This document shows positions 17,142 to 26,172 of a stretch of DNA of 64,000 bases, piece after piece. This DNA comes from Turneriella parva DSM 21527 (GTDB lineage: Bacteria > Spirochaetota > Leptospiria > Turneriellales > Turneriellaceae). Location of the stretch: NCBI RefSeq assembly GCF_000266885.1, contig NC_018020.1, positions 682,001 to 746,000 on the forward strand, given 5' to 3'. The first letter of the stretch is position 1. Each line of letters opens with the position of its first letter. Both the position numbers and the translations under genes were made by a program. The notes below the pieces were generated by a model, which was not told the origin of the DNA, made no database searches, and saw only the letters and a list, made by a program, of their open reading frames with translations.

Positions 17142-17169
17142 CCCCTGCTGGGGGCAATTTCGGCAGGGG
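17142..17169 (+). other. Hairpin in the leader of the oxoamine synthase gene
   Basis: CCCCTGC (17142-17148) pairs with GCAGGGG (17163-17169) about 110 bp before the ATG. It could be a leader structure or end of the CheY promoter region; no known riboswitch was recognised. Confidence 0.25.
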
Positions 17170-17278
17170 TCAATCGGCTTGACGCGTTGTGCGGTGCGAA
17201 AAAAATGCCGAAAATCAGTAGAGATACGTCTAATAGTTATCCATCCGCCTTATACCTGATGGTTATTAAAGGAGCAAC

Positions 17279-18592
17279 ATGAATACAGCAGAAAACCTCG
17301 AGTCACAATACAACCAAGAGCACTTGCACAAGACGCTCGCCGACTTCGTGCTGCAGCGCCGCGAACAGCCAGACCTTTTCGCCTGGTGCAAGCCTTTCGC
17401 TGAATCGGTAGACTACCAGATCTCGATCGGCCACCACATGTACCGCCGCGTGATGCTCTCGGCCAACGCGAACCGCGTCGTTGTCGAAGACCAAAAGACC
17501 GGCAAGCCGAAAGAAATGATCATGATGGGTTCGAACTCATACCTCGGCATCAACAACCACCCAAAAGTGCGCGCAGCGGCGATCGCGGCGGCAGAAAAAT
17601 ACGGCGCGGGTGCCGGTTCTCCCCCGCACTTTTCTGGTTATTACGACGTGCACCGTGAGCTCGAAAAAAATCTGTCGGAGCTCAAAGGTACTGAAGACAC
17701 AATTCTGTATCCGTCGGGATATTCAACCAACGTCGGCGTTCTGTCTTGCTTTCTGGGCCCCAAAGACACGATCATCATCGACAAACTTGCGCACGCATCG
17801 ATTATCGACGGTGCGCTCTTGTCTGGCGCCAAGATCACAACCTTTCGCCACAACGACATGGATTCACTCGAGCGCGTGCTCATCCAGACGAAAAAAGGTC
17901 TCGGTGACCGACTCGTGGTGGTTGAAGGTGTCTATTCGATGGACGGCGACATCGCTCCCCTGAAAGACATCTACGACCTCGTGCAAAAGCACGGCGCAAA
18001 ACTGATGGTCGACGAAGCGCACTCAACGGGTGTACTCGGCAAGACCGGTAAAGGCTCACCGGAGCACTTCGACCTCGAAGGCAAAATCGACATCGTCATG
18101 GGCACTTTCTCGAAATCGCTCGGCGGTGTTGGCGGCTTTATCTCTGCCAAAAAAGAAGTCGTGCGCTACCTGCGCTTCTTCTCACGCGCATACTTCTTCG
18201 CGGCGTCACCGACCCCGATGCAGGTTGCGGCGCAGGTTGCGGCGCTTGACGTTCTGAAAAATGAACCGCAGTGGCACGCCCAACTGTGGGAGAATATCAA
18301 ATACTTTCATGCTGAACTGAAAAAGCGCGGCTTTGATATCGAGCGCACACAAACAGCTATCACGCCTGTTGTGATCGGCGATTCATTCGTGATGCGCGAG
18401 ATCACCAAGTTTCTCGATGAGCGCGGCGTGTTTGTGAACCCGGTACCATACCCGGCTGTACCCCGCAAGAAAGACCGTCTGCGACTTTCGCTCTCAGCGC
18501 TGCACACTCGCGAAGACCTCGATACGGTGATCGCGCTGCTCGACGAAGCAGAGGCAAAATACAAATTCGTCAAGAAAGAAGAACACGCTTGA
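17279..18592 (+). CDS. Alpha-oxoamine synthase family PLP enzyme (KBL/AONS/SPT-like)
   Basis: A 437-residue fold-type I PLP enzyme that would condense an amino acid with an acyl-CoA with loss of CO2. Evidence: MMGSNSYLGINNHPKV, the DEAHSTGVLGKTGKG segment with PLP-binding Asp and His, and the Schiff-base Lys in GTFSKSLGGVGG near residue 280. The usual GSRLLNG loop is replaced by GSPPHFSGYYDVHRELE. The N-terminal about 55 residues are longer than in 2-amino-3-ketobutyrate CoA ligase. No threonine dehydrogenase or biotin gene is near, so serine palmitoyltransferase-like activity is possible. AAAGGAG ribosome site supports the start; a T-rich terminator follows. Confidence 0.88.
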   Translation: MNTAENLESQYNQEHLHKTLADFVLQRREQPDLFAWCKPFAESVDYQISIGHHMYRRVMLSANANRVVVEDQKTGKPKEMIMMGSNSYLGINNHPKVRAAAIAAAEKYGAGAGSPPHFSGYYDVHRELEKNLSELKGTEDTILYPSGYSTNVGVLSCFLGPKDTIIIDKLAHASIIDGALLSGAKITTFRHNDMDSLERVLIQTKKGLGDRLVVVEGVYSMDGDIAPLKDIYDLVQKHGAKLMVDEAHSTGVLGKTGKGSPEHFDLEGKIDIVMGTFSKSLGGVGGFISAKKEVVRYLRFFSRAYFFAASPTPMQVAAQVAALDVLKNEPQWHAQLWENIKYFHAELKKRGFDIERTQTAITPVVIGDSFVMREITKFLDERGVFVNPVPYPAVPRKKDRLRLSLSALHTREDLDTVIALLDEAEAKYKFVKKEEHA

Positions 18593-18619
18593 TTATCTGG
18601 CCTGGGGCCAAATAATCAG

Positions 18620-18643
18620 AAGGCCCCGTCAGGGGCCTTTTTT
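18620..18643 (+). terminator. Intrinsic terminator
   Basis: AAGGCCCC-gtca-GGGGCCTT followed by TTTT, 28 bp after the oxoamine synthase stop. It touches the stop of the convergent coiled-coil gene and may serve both strands. One of only two classical T-tailed terminators seen here. Confidence 0.9.
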
Positions 18644-19007
18644 ACAGGCCCAGCCGTGACTCAAGACCGGCGCGGGTCGATTTGAACTCGTTGAGGTCAG
18701 ACATGAGCCCTGAAAGGTCGCTGCGCAGTGCGTCGTAAGAAATATGCATTCCCGTAGTCGTTTCGGTGGCGGCGCGGCTTTCATAGTCATGCGTCGCAGC
18801 ACGTTCGTCAAAGCGGTTTTCCTGGGCGGCTGCCAGCGCCGGCTGTGGGGCCGAGGCCGCTTCACGGTCTAAGCGGCGCTGTTTTTTGAGTTTGAGCTCC
18901 GCCTCAAGGCGATCGTTTTCAAAGGCAAGGCGGTCGAGATACGCACCGACGCGCGCCCACTCGTCGTTGCCACCCGGTTCTTGTGCTGCTGGCGCCTGAC
19001 TCTGCAT
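18642..19007 (-). CDS. Small coiled-coil protein of unknown function
   Basis: A 121-residue hydrophilic protein I do not recognise. Residues 14-50 (ARVGAYLDRLAFENDRLEAELKL) show heptad leucines and charge typical of a coiled coil, followed by a low-complexity Ala/Gln linker and a second helical stretch (LRSDLSGLMSDLNEFKSTRAGLE). There is no signal peptide. Convergent with the oxoamine synthase and divergent from the PCuAC gene (53 bp). Coding potential is judged from codon pattern and bounded position; function unknown. Confidence 0.55.
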   Translation of the reverse strand: MQSQAPAAQEPGGNDEWARVGAYLDRLAFENDRLEAELKLKKQRRLDREAASAPQPALAAAQENRFDERAATHDYESRAATETTTGMHISYDALRSDLSGLMSDLNEFKSTRAGLESRLGL

Positions 19008-19060
19008 ATTCTATTTTCGACCTGCTGCCAAAAAAGCTTGACCCTTCGAGATAAACACCG

Positions 19061-19552
19061 ATGCACTTAAGGCTCAAAGTTATGGATTCGATTCATGTCA
19101 AAAGGGGGCAGTTGGTTATCAGCCGGGTCGTCACCGCTCTTTTATTTGTCTTTCTGGGCTTTCTGCCCGCATGCAACAAACCCCAGCATGCCGAAGCGGG
19201 CCTTGCCTTTCGCGATTGGTACATTGCCACACCGATGGGCAAGGGCACCATGTCAGTTGCCTATGGCGTGATTGAAAACCAGAGTGCGGCTGAACGGCAT
19301 TTGGTTGCCGTTTCGCTTTCATGCGCCGACTCGGTCGAGATGCATGAAACCACCGCAGCGGCGGGCAGGGTGTCGATGCGGGCTCTGCCTTCAGTAGTCA
19401 TAGGCGCGAATGAGAAAGTTCGCTTTGCGCCGGCCGGCAAACATCTGATGGTATTTGGGCTGAGGCAGAACGAAGACTGCAAGATACAGTTCACTCTCGG
19501 TGCCGAGACCCCCACCTTCGCGATACCGATACGCGCCCGAGAGCTGAAGTGA
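19061..19552 (+). CDS. Copper chaperone PCu(A)C-type lipoprotein
   Basis: An up to 163-residue exported protein. A hydrophobic segment ending LFVFLGFLPAC gives a lipobox. The copper motif of the PCuAC (DUF461) family is intact: His and Met in VEMHETTAAAGRVSM and the HxM in GKHLMVFGL. Such proteins carry Cu(I) in the periplasm to the CuA site of cytochrome oxidase, working with Sco1. The gene overlaps the Sco1 gene by GTGA. The start is uncertain: ATG 19061, ATG 19082 and an internal start near 19112 after AAAGGGGG are all possible, the mature protein being the same. Confidence 0.88.
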   Translation: MHLRLKVMDSIHVKRGQLVISRVVTALLFVFLGFLPACNKPQHAEAGLAFRDWYIATPMGKGTMSVAYGVIENQSAAERHLVAVSLSCADSVEMHETTAAAGRVSMRALPSVVIGANEKVRFAPAGKHLMVFGLRQNEDCKIQFTLGAETPTFAIPIRARELK

Positions 19553-20115
19553 GCCGTTACCGCCACCTGCCCAAAATCGCGCTGCTATGGATTTTCATGG
19601 CAGGCTGCGGCGACCGTATACAATTTCAAGAGTTGCCGCTCGGCCTTGGTGCAGACACAGCTCTCGAATCGCAAGATGGCGCACGCGAACGGGTTGCCGC
19701 AGCCTTAAAACCGATCACTTTGCTTTTTTTCGGTTACACGCGCTGCCCCGACTTTTGCCCGATGACGCTGCACAAGCTGCACGCAGCCGTGGGCGACGAT
19801 GCCCAACTCAAAGACAACCTGCGCCTGATTTTCATCAGCGTCGACCCCCAGAACGACAAGCCTGCGGAGTTAAAGCGCTACCTTTCTGCTTTCAGCTATG
19901 CGCGGGGCTATACGGGCAGCGCTGAAGAGTTGCGGCAGACAGAAAAATCTTTTGGGGCATTCTCGAAACCTGCCGACAAAACCATTTCGCACTCATTGTA
20001 TCTTTATGTGCTCAACCGGCAAGGTCGGGTGATTCACCTGATTCGCAGCGATGCGCCGGTGGCAGAGTTACGCAAGGTAATGCAGCAGGCGCTTCAACAC
20101 AACCAGGGCAAATAA
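19549..20115 (+). CDS. SCO1/SenC-family copper metallochaperone lipoprotein
   Basis: A 188-residue thioredoxin-fold protein starting at GTG 19549 overlapping the PCuAC stop. ALLWIFMAGC is a lipoprotein signal, with its hydrophobic core encoded by copy 3 of the GCTATGG palindromic element. The copper-binding CxxxC is in GYTRCPDFCPMTLHKL near residue 66 and the third ligand His in TISHSLYLY near 150; FISVDPQNDKP is typical. Sco proteins deliver copper to, or reduce, the CuA centre of cytochrome c oxidase. Followed 1 bp later by a SufU-like gene. Confidence 0.92.
   Translation: MSRYRHLPKIALLWIFMAGCGDRIQFQELPLGLGADTALESQDGARERVAAALKPITLLFFGYTRCPDFCPMTLHKLHAAVGDDAQLKDNLRLIFISVDPQNDKPAELKRYLSAFSYARGYTGSAEELRQTEKSFGAFSKPADKTISHSLYLYVLNRQGRVIHLIRSDAPVAELRKVMQQALQHNQGK
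19584..19601. repeat. GCTATGGATTTTCATGGC element, copy 3, in the Sco1 signal peptide
   Basis: The 18-mer is translated as part of LLWIFMA in the Sco1-like signal peptide, in the same frame as copies at 45813 and 46682. Confidence 0.7.
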
Positions 20116-20116
20116 G

Positions 20117-20512
20117 ATGCCCACCTATTCAGATGATATTCTGCGCCTCGCAGAAGCCAACATGGTACCGCTCTTGCCGGGTGAACCCACGGTCGAGCTG
20201 GCGAACAGGCTCTGTGGCGATCGTATCATCATTGCAGCCGCTGTTCAGGTTGGCGGCGCGCTCGAAATTCATTGGCAGGCTGAGGGTTGCGCGATTCTCA
20301 AGGCCAGCGCCGCATATCTCGCGCGTACGCTGAAAGGCATCTCGCGAGAGGCAGCTCTGCAGCGGGTCAGCGAGTTCATGCGCACGTTCGAGGTTGAAGC
20401 AAAATCGACACCCGAGGGGCCACTGGCGCCAGTCTACAAGCTGCCGGCGCGATACAAATGTGCGCTTTTACCCTGGCAGGCCTGTGAAAATTTTCTGCGC
20501 GAGCGCCGCTGA
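20117..20512 (+). CDS. SufU/IscU-like iron-sulfur cluster assembly protein
   Basis: A 131-residue NifU_N-fold protein with the three SufU cysteines and the conserved Asp: NRLCGDRI near residue 33, EGCAILKASA near 58 and RYKCALLPW near 115. SufU binds zinc and accepts sulfur from SufS, or acts as a scaffold. Here it is not beside sufS/sufB but in tandem, 1 bp after the Sco1 gene, tying it to respiratory metal centres in this locus. The 3' end overlaps the convergent uvrC gene by 45 bp. Confidence 0.88.
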   Translation: MPTYSDDILRLAEANMVPLLPGEPTVELANRLCGDRIIIAAAVQVGGALEIHWQAEGCAILKASAAYLARTLKGISREAALQRVSEFMRTFEVEAKSTPEGPLAPVYKLPARYKCALLPWQACENFLRERR

Positions 20513-22432
20513 CACCTCGGCGCTGACGCCCGTTTCTTTCTTGATTTTTTTGGCGAGAGCTTCGGCAGTCATACCACCGAGGTCAGCTTTGCGCAGCGCG
20601 AGCAGAATCGCTGCCCGCTTCTTTTCGCCGATACCTTCGATACCGTCGAATACTGAGCGCAAATTGCGCTTCATGCGCAGATTGCGGTGGTAGCTCACGG
20701 CGAAACGGTGAGCCTCATCGCGGGCGCGCCGCAATATCTGCATACCCGGGCTTTCTTTATCGAAGCGCAGAATTTTTCCGTCTTCGGTGTAAATCTCTTC
20801 AAGCTTTTTGGCAAGCCCCATCATGGGTATCGTCAGACCAGCCTCAGTGCGGGCGCGCATCGCCGCGCCCAGCTGGGTGCTGCCACCATCGATGACGATC
20901 AGATCTGCTGCGGCAACTTCGCCAGTCTTCACGCGCGCGAGCCGCCGCGAGATTGCCTCGTACATCATTGCAGGGTCGTTCGCCCCTTCAACGGTCTTGA
21001 TGCGGTATTTGCGGTAACCTGACTTGTACGGCATGCCATCTCGCAGCATCACTCCGCTTGCGACGGGTTCGCTACCCTGAATATTCGAGATATCGTAGCA
21101 TTCAATCAGCTGCGGCGGCGCTTTGAGGCCCAAGAACTTCTGCAACTGCTTCAGACCGATTCGTTGGTTACGCAGATTTTCTGAAAGCAATCGTTCGCGC
21201 ATCACAAGCCGTGCGTTGTTGGTCGCCATCTGCATCAATGCCTGCGGATTGATTTCTCTGCCGCTGAGTGCCGCTGTTTCTGAAAACTCACCCAGCTGAA
21301 GCACCCGCACGCTTGCCGACAGGGCTTTACTCCACTCGCCCAGCTCAAGACCATTGGGCACAACAATGTATGCCGGCAAATCGAGCATGCCGAGATAGTA
21401 ATCTCTGAAGAACGTCTCGGCGAAATCGGCATCGGTGAGCGCACTGGCTGCCATGTCGGTCTCGGTCACTGAAAAATTTTCTTTGGCGATGAGCCTGCCG
21501 TCGCGAAACTTCAGCAGGCAAATCTGGGCAAACCGCACCTCACCCCCTGTGCTACGCTCCTCACCCTCTACTGAAGAAGAGGGGGTCAGGGGGTGAGGGC
21601 TTATGTCTTCGTCGCGCAGCGACAGCTCTGATTTGAGCGTTTCATAATCGGCTGAATAGATGCCGACAATATCGAACGCAGGAGTTACGTTTTGCATTTC
21701 AACCTGCGGGCTGAGGTTGCGCTCATTGAAGTACGCGAGAATATCACGCAGTTTTGCGGCCTCTTCGAATTTCGTTTCAGACGCCAGCAGATGCATTTTC
21801 TGCTCAACCTGCTGGCGCATTTCGGCGTCATCGCCTGAGATGAAGTCGATCGCCTGCTGCACAATTTTGCCGTAGTCTTCGCGATTGATCTTTTCAGCGC
21901 AGGGCGCAAGGCACTTCTTCAGATGGTAGTTCAAACAGGGTTTCGCAGGTTTGGCGAGCGGCAGTTTGAGAGGCCGGCGCCGCAGCGGAAACATATCGAG
22001 CGTCAGCTGAATCTTCTCGCGAGCCACCTGCGCTTTTGAAAACGGCCCAAAGTAGAGATTACCTGGCAGGCGGCGGCGAGTCAGGTAAATTCGCGGGTAG
22101 GCTTCGCTCATCGAAATGCAGATATAGGGATACTGTTTGTCATCTTTGAGCCGAACATTGTAAACCGGACGATGCTTCTTGATGAGGTTGTTCTCAAGCA
22201 GCAGCGCTTCGGTCTCGTTTTCAGTCGCAATCCACCTGATTTCGCGTGCACGCTTCATCAAGAAAGTCGTCTTGAGATCGTCTGAGGTCAGGTATTGCCG
22301 CAGGCGGGCGCGCAGCTTTTTAGCTTTGCCGACATAGAGCGGTGTCTTGCTGTCTGCGCTTTCGAACCACTGGTACACGCCGCAGCTGTCGGGCGCGTGG
22401 GCGATGCGTTCAGAAAGCGTCAGCTCTGACAT
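20468..22432 (-). CDS. uvrC: Excinuclease ABC subunit C
   Basis: A 654-residue UvrC that makes the dual incisions in nucleotide excision repair. N-terminal GIY-YIG nuclease: DSCGVYQWFESADSKTPLYVGKAKKLRARL. The UvrB-binding UVR motif is near residues 205-235 (AEMRQQVEQKMHLLASETKFEEAAKLRD), the RNase H-like endonuclease has ECYDISNIQG and VIDGG, and the C-terminus has helix-hairpin-helix FDGIEGIGEKKRAAIL. An unusual segment at about residues 278-298 (HPLTPSSSVEGEERSTGG) is a translated palindromic repeat placed in the linker between domains. The gene starts directly after the stop of the Cys-rich gene. Confidence 0.97.
   Translation of the reverse strand: MSELTLSERIAHAPDSCGVYQWFESADSKTPLYVGKAKKLRARLRQYLTSDDLKTTFLMKRAREIRWIATENETEALLLENNLIKKHRPVYNVRLKDDKQYPYICISMSEAYPRIYLTRRRLPGNLYFGPFSKAQVAREKIQLTLDMFPLRRRPLKLPLAKPAKPCLNYHLKKCLAPCAEKINREDYGKIVQQAIDFISGDDAEMRQQVEQKMHLLASETKFEEAAKLRDILAYFNERNLSPQVEMQNVTPAFDIVGIYSADYETLKSELSLRDEDISPHPLTPSSSVEGEERSTGGEVRFAQICLLKFRDGRLIAKENFSVTETDMAASALTDADFAETFFRDYYLGMLDLPAYIVVPNGLELGEWSKALSASVRVLQLGEFSETAALSGREINPQALMQMATNNARLVMRERLLSENLRNQRIGLKQLQKFLGLKAPPQLIECYDISNIQGSEPVASGVMLRDGMPYKSGYRKYRIKTVEGANDPAMMYEAISRRLARVKTGEVAAADLIVIDGGSTQLGAAMRARTEAGLTIPMMGLAKKLEEIYTEDGKILRFDKESPGMQILRRARDEAHRFAVSYHRNLRMKRNLRSVFDGIEGIGEKKRAAILLALRKADLGGMTAEALAKKIKKETGVSAEVSAALAQKIFTGLPG
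21538..21598. repeat. GC-rich palindromic element inserted in frame in uvrC
   Basis: Outer arms CCTCACCCCCTG (21538-21549) and CAGGGGGTGAGG (21587-21598) pair perfectly over 12 bp; inner bases also pair partly. 61 bp in a place where UvrC proteins lack such a segment; the frame is preserved. Confidence 0.8.
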
Positions 22433-23050
22433 TTATGCAGATTTTTTTGTGGCCTTGAGGTGTGACGGTACCAAAATCGGCAATTTAACTCCGCGTTTCG
22501 TCGCCGAGATGCGCCAGCCGCGTGAAGTTGCCTTGTAGAGGTCGAGTTCGTCGCCCTTCTTGGCGAGCATCAATGTCCAGAATTCAAAGTGTTTGTCGAT
22601 GACTCTCTGCTTGATATCTGGCAGGCGGGTCATCAGCGGGCATTTGTTGCGAAACTCCCTCATAAAGATCAGCCCCACGAGCTCACCGCTCTTGTCGAGA
22701 TAGGGCTCAAGCGGAAAAGTGCGGCAGCAGATCGAACGGTTTTCGCGTTCGCAGTGCGCAATACCTTTGCATTCGCAAAATATCAGCACTTCGGTTTCAT
22801 CTTCGCGCTTTTGTTTTTTGTCTACCTCGGTTTTGGGTTTCCAGCGGTGCCAGAGTTCGCTGCGGCGTGAGACGTATTCGAATTCTTCACGGTAGAGCAT
22901 CGGCACCGCGTTCTCGACGCTGCAACAGAGCGGTTCACCGCCGTTTTTGGGCGCGCAGAGTTTTCCACAATCATAGGGTGTGAGGCTCTCGTCGAGCAGA
23001 TCGTAAAAATGCTGCAATTCAGCTTCAGTGAATTTTTGATTTTTCTTCAT
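22433..23050 (-). CDS. Cysteine-rich protein, candidate metal-binding (YkgJ-like cluster)
   Basis: A 205-residue protein with about eleven cysteines in spaced pairs: DCGKLCAPKNGGEPLCC, FCECKGIAHC, SICCRTFPL and NKCPL. This spacing suggests zinc or iron-sulfur binding of the CxxCxxxCC (YkgJ) type. No signal peptide or membrane segment, so cytoplasmic. Its stop abuts the uvrC start and it follows a diguanylate cyclase by 17 bp, so it lies in the thrS-DGC-this-uvrC operon. Function unknown. Confidence 0.8.
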   Translation of the reverse strand: MKKNQKFTEAELQHFYDLLDESLTPYDCGKLCAPKNGGEPLCCSVENAVPMLYREEFEYVSRRSELWHRWKPKTEVDKKQKREDETEVLIFCECKGIAHCERENRSICCRTFPLEPYLDKSGELVGLIFMREFRNKCPLMTRLPDIKQRVIDKHFEFWTLMLAKKGDELDLYKATSRGWRISATKRGVKLPILVPSHLKATKKSA

Positions 23051-23067
23051 ATTACTGCCTCTCGCTT

Positions 23068-24156
23068 TCAGTCGGCGACCACGATACGATTGCGGCCACT
23101 CGTCTTGGCCTGGTAAAGAGCACGGTCGGCGCGAACAATGAAGGCGTCGAGGTGTAGTTCGCCACGATATTCGGCGACTCCCTGAGAAATCGTGTGCTTG
23201 CGACCGGTGCTGAAAGTAAAGTCGACGAGATTTTCAGACAGGCGATCGGCCACCCGCTTCGCAAGCTCGGCCGAAGCGTCGGGCAACAGCACGGCAAACT
23301 CTTCACCGCCGTAACGAATCGGAATATCTTTATCTCTCAGCTGCCCCACAAGAAACGATGAAAAGTCGCGCAGAACCTGATCGCCTGCGCTGTGCCCGAA
23401 CTCGTCGTTAATCTGCTTAAAGAAGTCAAAATCAATCAGAATCAGGCTAAAGCTGCGCCGCTTCAGCTGAAACTCTTCAACGAGCTGCGCGAATTTTTCA
23501 TCGAGCTGCCGTCTGACATAAAGGCCCGTCAACGAATCTTTGAACGACCATTGGTAATATTGGCTGTTAATGATCGCGTGGCCGAGCTGTTCGGCAAAAC
23601 TCGAGAACAGGTAGATATCATTCTGGCCAAAAATATCCAGAAACCGTCCGCCCATGAGCACAAAATCGCCCAGGCGTTTCTTGCGCACGACGATGGGGCA
23701 TACCAAAACCAGAATGCCGTCGCGCGATTCAGAATCGGCAATCTGCGGCTTGTTATCCCAAATCTGTTTCATGTTCTCAAACGAACGAATCACTGCTACA
23801 TGATTTTCAGTGAGCGTCATGAACCGTGCAGCTTTCTCTTGCGAGAGCCTGAATTCGCGAACGCGGTTCTGTTTGTTGGTCGTGAACACGAGCTGTTCAT
23901 GATTCTTATTCGCCTGGTGCAAAACGATAAAGGCTTTGTTCACCTTCGTGATCAGACGAATCTGAATAATGACATCTTCGAAAACTTCACTGAGTTTCGT
24001 CGACGAGTGCAACGATTTACCCAGCTCAAAGTAACTGAGCAGCTTCAGATTCTGCGTAATCGCCGCGAGATTTGAGCGACGCAATTCGTCGACCAGCGAG
24101 CGGCAAGGCTCGTGGTTTGGCAGATCGTGGTGGCGAATAATGTCTTTGATCTGCAT
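23068..24156 (-). CDS. GAF-GGDEF diguanylate cyclase
   Basis: A 362-residue cytoplasmic protein. Residues about 35-190 resemble a GAF sensory domain (LGKSLHSSTKLSEVFEDVII and KRLGDFVLMGGRF). Residues about 200-360 are a GGDEF domain: DSLTGLYVRRQLDEKF, DFDFFKQINDEFGHSAGDQVL, active-site RYGGEEFAVLLPD and an RDKD inhibitory-site motif before it. All residues for cyclic di-GMP synthesis and product inhibition are present. No membrane segment. It lies between thrS (22 bp) and the Cys-rich gene. Confidence 0.92.
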   Translation of the reverse strand: MQIKDIIRHHDLPNHEPCRSLVDELRRSNLAAITQNLKLLSYFELGKSLHSSTKLSEVFEDVIIQIRLITKVNKAFIVLHQANKNHEQLVFTTNKQNRVREFRLSQEKAARFMTLTENHVAVIRSFENMKQIWDNKPQIADSESRDGILVLVCPIVVRKKRLGDFVLMGGRFLDIFGQNDIYLFSSFAEQLGHAIINSQYYQWSFKDSLTGLYVRRQLDEKFAQLVEEFQLKRRSFSLILIDFDFFKQINDEFGHSAGDQVLRDFSSFLVGQLRDKDIPIRYGGEEFAVLLPDASAELAKRVADRLSENLVDFTFSTGRKHTISQGVAEYRGELHLDAFIVRADRALYQAKTSGRNRIVVAD

Positions 24157-24178
24157 GCCTTCAGAAGAACGGGCGCGG

Positions 24179-26161
24179 CTACGCGGTTTTCGTCTCCTGG
24201 GTTTTGACGATCTCGGTAATTTTTTTGGCGCGGATTTCTGACGTTAATGTCTCTAAGAACTCCGCCTGCGAATATTCACGCTGTTCACCCGAAAAATAGT
24301 TTCGTGCGTTGATATTGCCTGCCGCGACTTCTTTGTCACCAATAACAAGCATGTAAGGCACCTTCAGCTTTTCGGCGCTGCGAATGCGCTTACCCAGACT
24401 CTCTTCGGGTTCTTCGATGTGCACACGAATACCGGCTTCACGCAGGCTGGCAGCAAGTTTGGTTCCATATTCCATGTGCGCCGCGTTCACGGGCAATATG
24501 CGCACCTGCTCGGGGGCCAGCCAAGTCGGAAAAGCCCCCGCGAAATGTTCAATCAGAAAGCCGATAAAGCGCTCGTGTGTGCCGAGTGGTGACCGGTGAA
24601 TACACACGGGGCGTTTCAGCGTGCCGTCTTTGTCGACGTATTTCAGATCAAATTTCATCGGCATGAAGAGGTCGAGCTGGCAGGTAGAAGAAGTGAACTC
24701 GCGCCCGATGGAACTCTTAATCTGAAAATCCATCTTGGGGCCATAAAAGGCCGCACCGTCGTTTTCGACGATGTACTGCACACCCGACTCTTCCATCGCC
24801 TGCCGCGTCAGCGCCTCAGCTTTATCCCACATTTCGTTTTCGCCGTGGTATTTTTTGTTATTGGGATTTCGCAGCGACAGCACCATGTGGTAGTCGGTGA
24901 TATTGAGCGCCTGGTAATAATACTCGTGTAACTTAATGACGGCTTTGAATTCTTCGACTGCCTGCTCTTCGGTACAATAGATATGCGCATCGTTCATCTG
25001 CATTGCGCGCACACGCATTAGGCCCATGAGTGCGCCCGAATCTTCGTAGCGGTGGCAGGTACCATATTCCGCGAGGCGCAGCGGCAGCTCGCGATAGCTG
25101 CGCGGGCGGTGGCCGAAGATCGTGTGGTGAAACGGACAGTTCATCGGCTTGATGTAATAGTTCTCGTTATCCATCTGCATCGGCGGAAACATGCTATCCA
25201 TATAGTGCGGCAGGTGCTCGCTGGTAAAAAAGAGATTTTCTTTCGTCAGCACCGGGGTCGTGACGCGCTGGTAGCCGTTCTTCGCCTCGGTCTCTTTCGC
25301 CCAGTTTTCGAGCTCGTCTTTAATGATGTTACCGCGCGGCAGCCAGAGAATGAGCCCCGGACCGATATCTTCGCTGGTGGTGTAGAGTTCGAGTTCGGTA
25401 CCGAGCTTACGGTGGTCACGCTTCTTCGCTTCTTCGACCCGTTTGAAATGTTCTGCCAAAAGTTTCTTATCGGGAAAACTCACCGCGTAAATGCGCTGCA
25501 GCATCTGGTTCTCGGCATTGCCGCCAAGGTATGCGCCTGCAACCGTCGTGAGTTTAAACACACCGAGCTTACCCGTGGCGGGCACATGCGGCCCACGGCA
25601 GAGGTCGGCAAATTCGCCCTGCTCGTAGATGCTGATCTCTTTGTCGGCAGGCAGCTTTTCGATAATACCGACTTTGAGATGCTCGCCCATGGCGCGAAAT
25701 TTTTCGACCGCAGCCGATCGTTCCATTACAGAACGCACAACCTTATGGTTCTCGCGCGTGACTTTTTGTATTTCTGCCTCGATCTTTTCAAAATCGGCTT
25801 CGGTGATCTTGTCTTCGAGTAAGACATCGTAAAAGAAGAAACCCGGCCCATTCTTCACCACCGGCCCGTCTTCGAGCTGAATATGCGGATAAATACGTTT
25901 CAGCGCCTGTGCCAGAGTGTGCGCGCTCGAATGCCAGAAGATTTCTTTGCCGGCTTCGTCGTCAAACGTCAGCGGACGAGCAGAGATTTGCCCGCTGGTT
26001 GCTACCACCGCCAGTGGCCTGCTCAGGTCATAGCTGACCTTGTCGACTTCAATGCCCAGAGCGGTCTTGCGGTAAGTGGGTGCGAGCTGCTCGACAACTT
26101 CGGCAAAAGTCGTCTCGCTTGTGAAATCCCCACTTTGATCGCCGATCTGAACTTTCACCAT
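24179..26161 (-). CDS. thrS: Threonine--tRNA ligase
   Basis: A class II synthetase of 660 residues from ATG 26161. TGS domain MVKVQIGDQSG, the editing domain with HSSAHTLAQALKRIYP and DLCRGPHVPATGK, catalytic core with MNCPFHHTIFGHRPRSYRELPLRL and CIHRSPLGTHERFIGFLIEHFAG, and an anticodon-binding C-terminus (VRILPVNAAHMEYG). It charges tRNA-Thr and clears Ser-tRNA-Thr. An upstream in-frame ATG at 26191 would add MLRQDSAQVA, but those bases are a CTTCGACA-type repeat, so the later start is preferred. Confidence 0.96.
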   Translation of the reverse strand: MVKVQIGDQSGDFTSETTFAEVVEQLAPTYRKTALGIEVDKVSYDLSRPLAVVATSGQISARPLTFDDEAGKEIFWHSSAHTLAQALKRIYPHIQLEDGPVVKNGPGFFFYDVLLEDKITEADFEKIEAEIQKVTRENHKVVRSVMERSAAVEKFRAMGEHLKVGIIEKLPADKEISIYEQGEFADLCRGPHVPATGKLGVFKLTTVAGAYLGGNAENQMLQRIYAVSFPDKKLLAEHFKRVEEAKKRDHRKLGTELELYTTSEDIGPGLILWLPRGNIIKDELENWAKETEAKNGYQRVTTPVLTKENLFFTSEHLPHYMDSMFPPMQMDNENYYIKPMNCPFHHTIFGHRPRSYRELPLRLAEYGTCHRYEDSGALMGLMRVRAMQMNDAHIYCTEEQAVEEFKAVIKLHEYYYQALNITDYHMVLSLRNPNNKKYHGENEMWDKAEALTRQAMEESGVQYIVENDGAAFYGPKMDFQIKSSIGREFTSSTCQLDLFMPMKFDLKYVDKDGTLKRPVCIHRSPLGTHERFIGFLIEHFAGAFPTWLAPEQVRILPVNAAHMEYGTKLAASLREAGIRVHIEEPEESLGKRIRSAEKLKVPYMLVIGDKEVAAGNINARNYFSGEQREYSQAEFLETLTSEIRAKKITEIVKTQETKTA

Positions 26162-26172
26162 TGCCACTTGTG

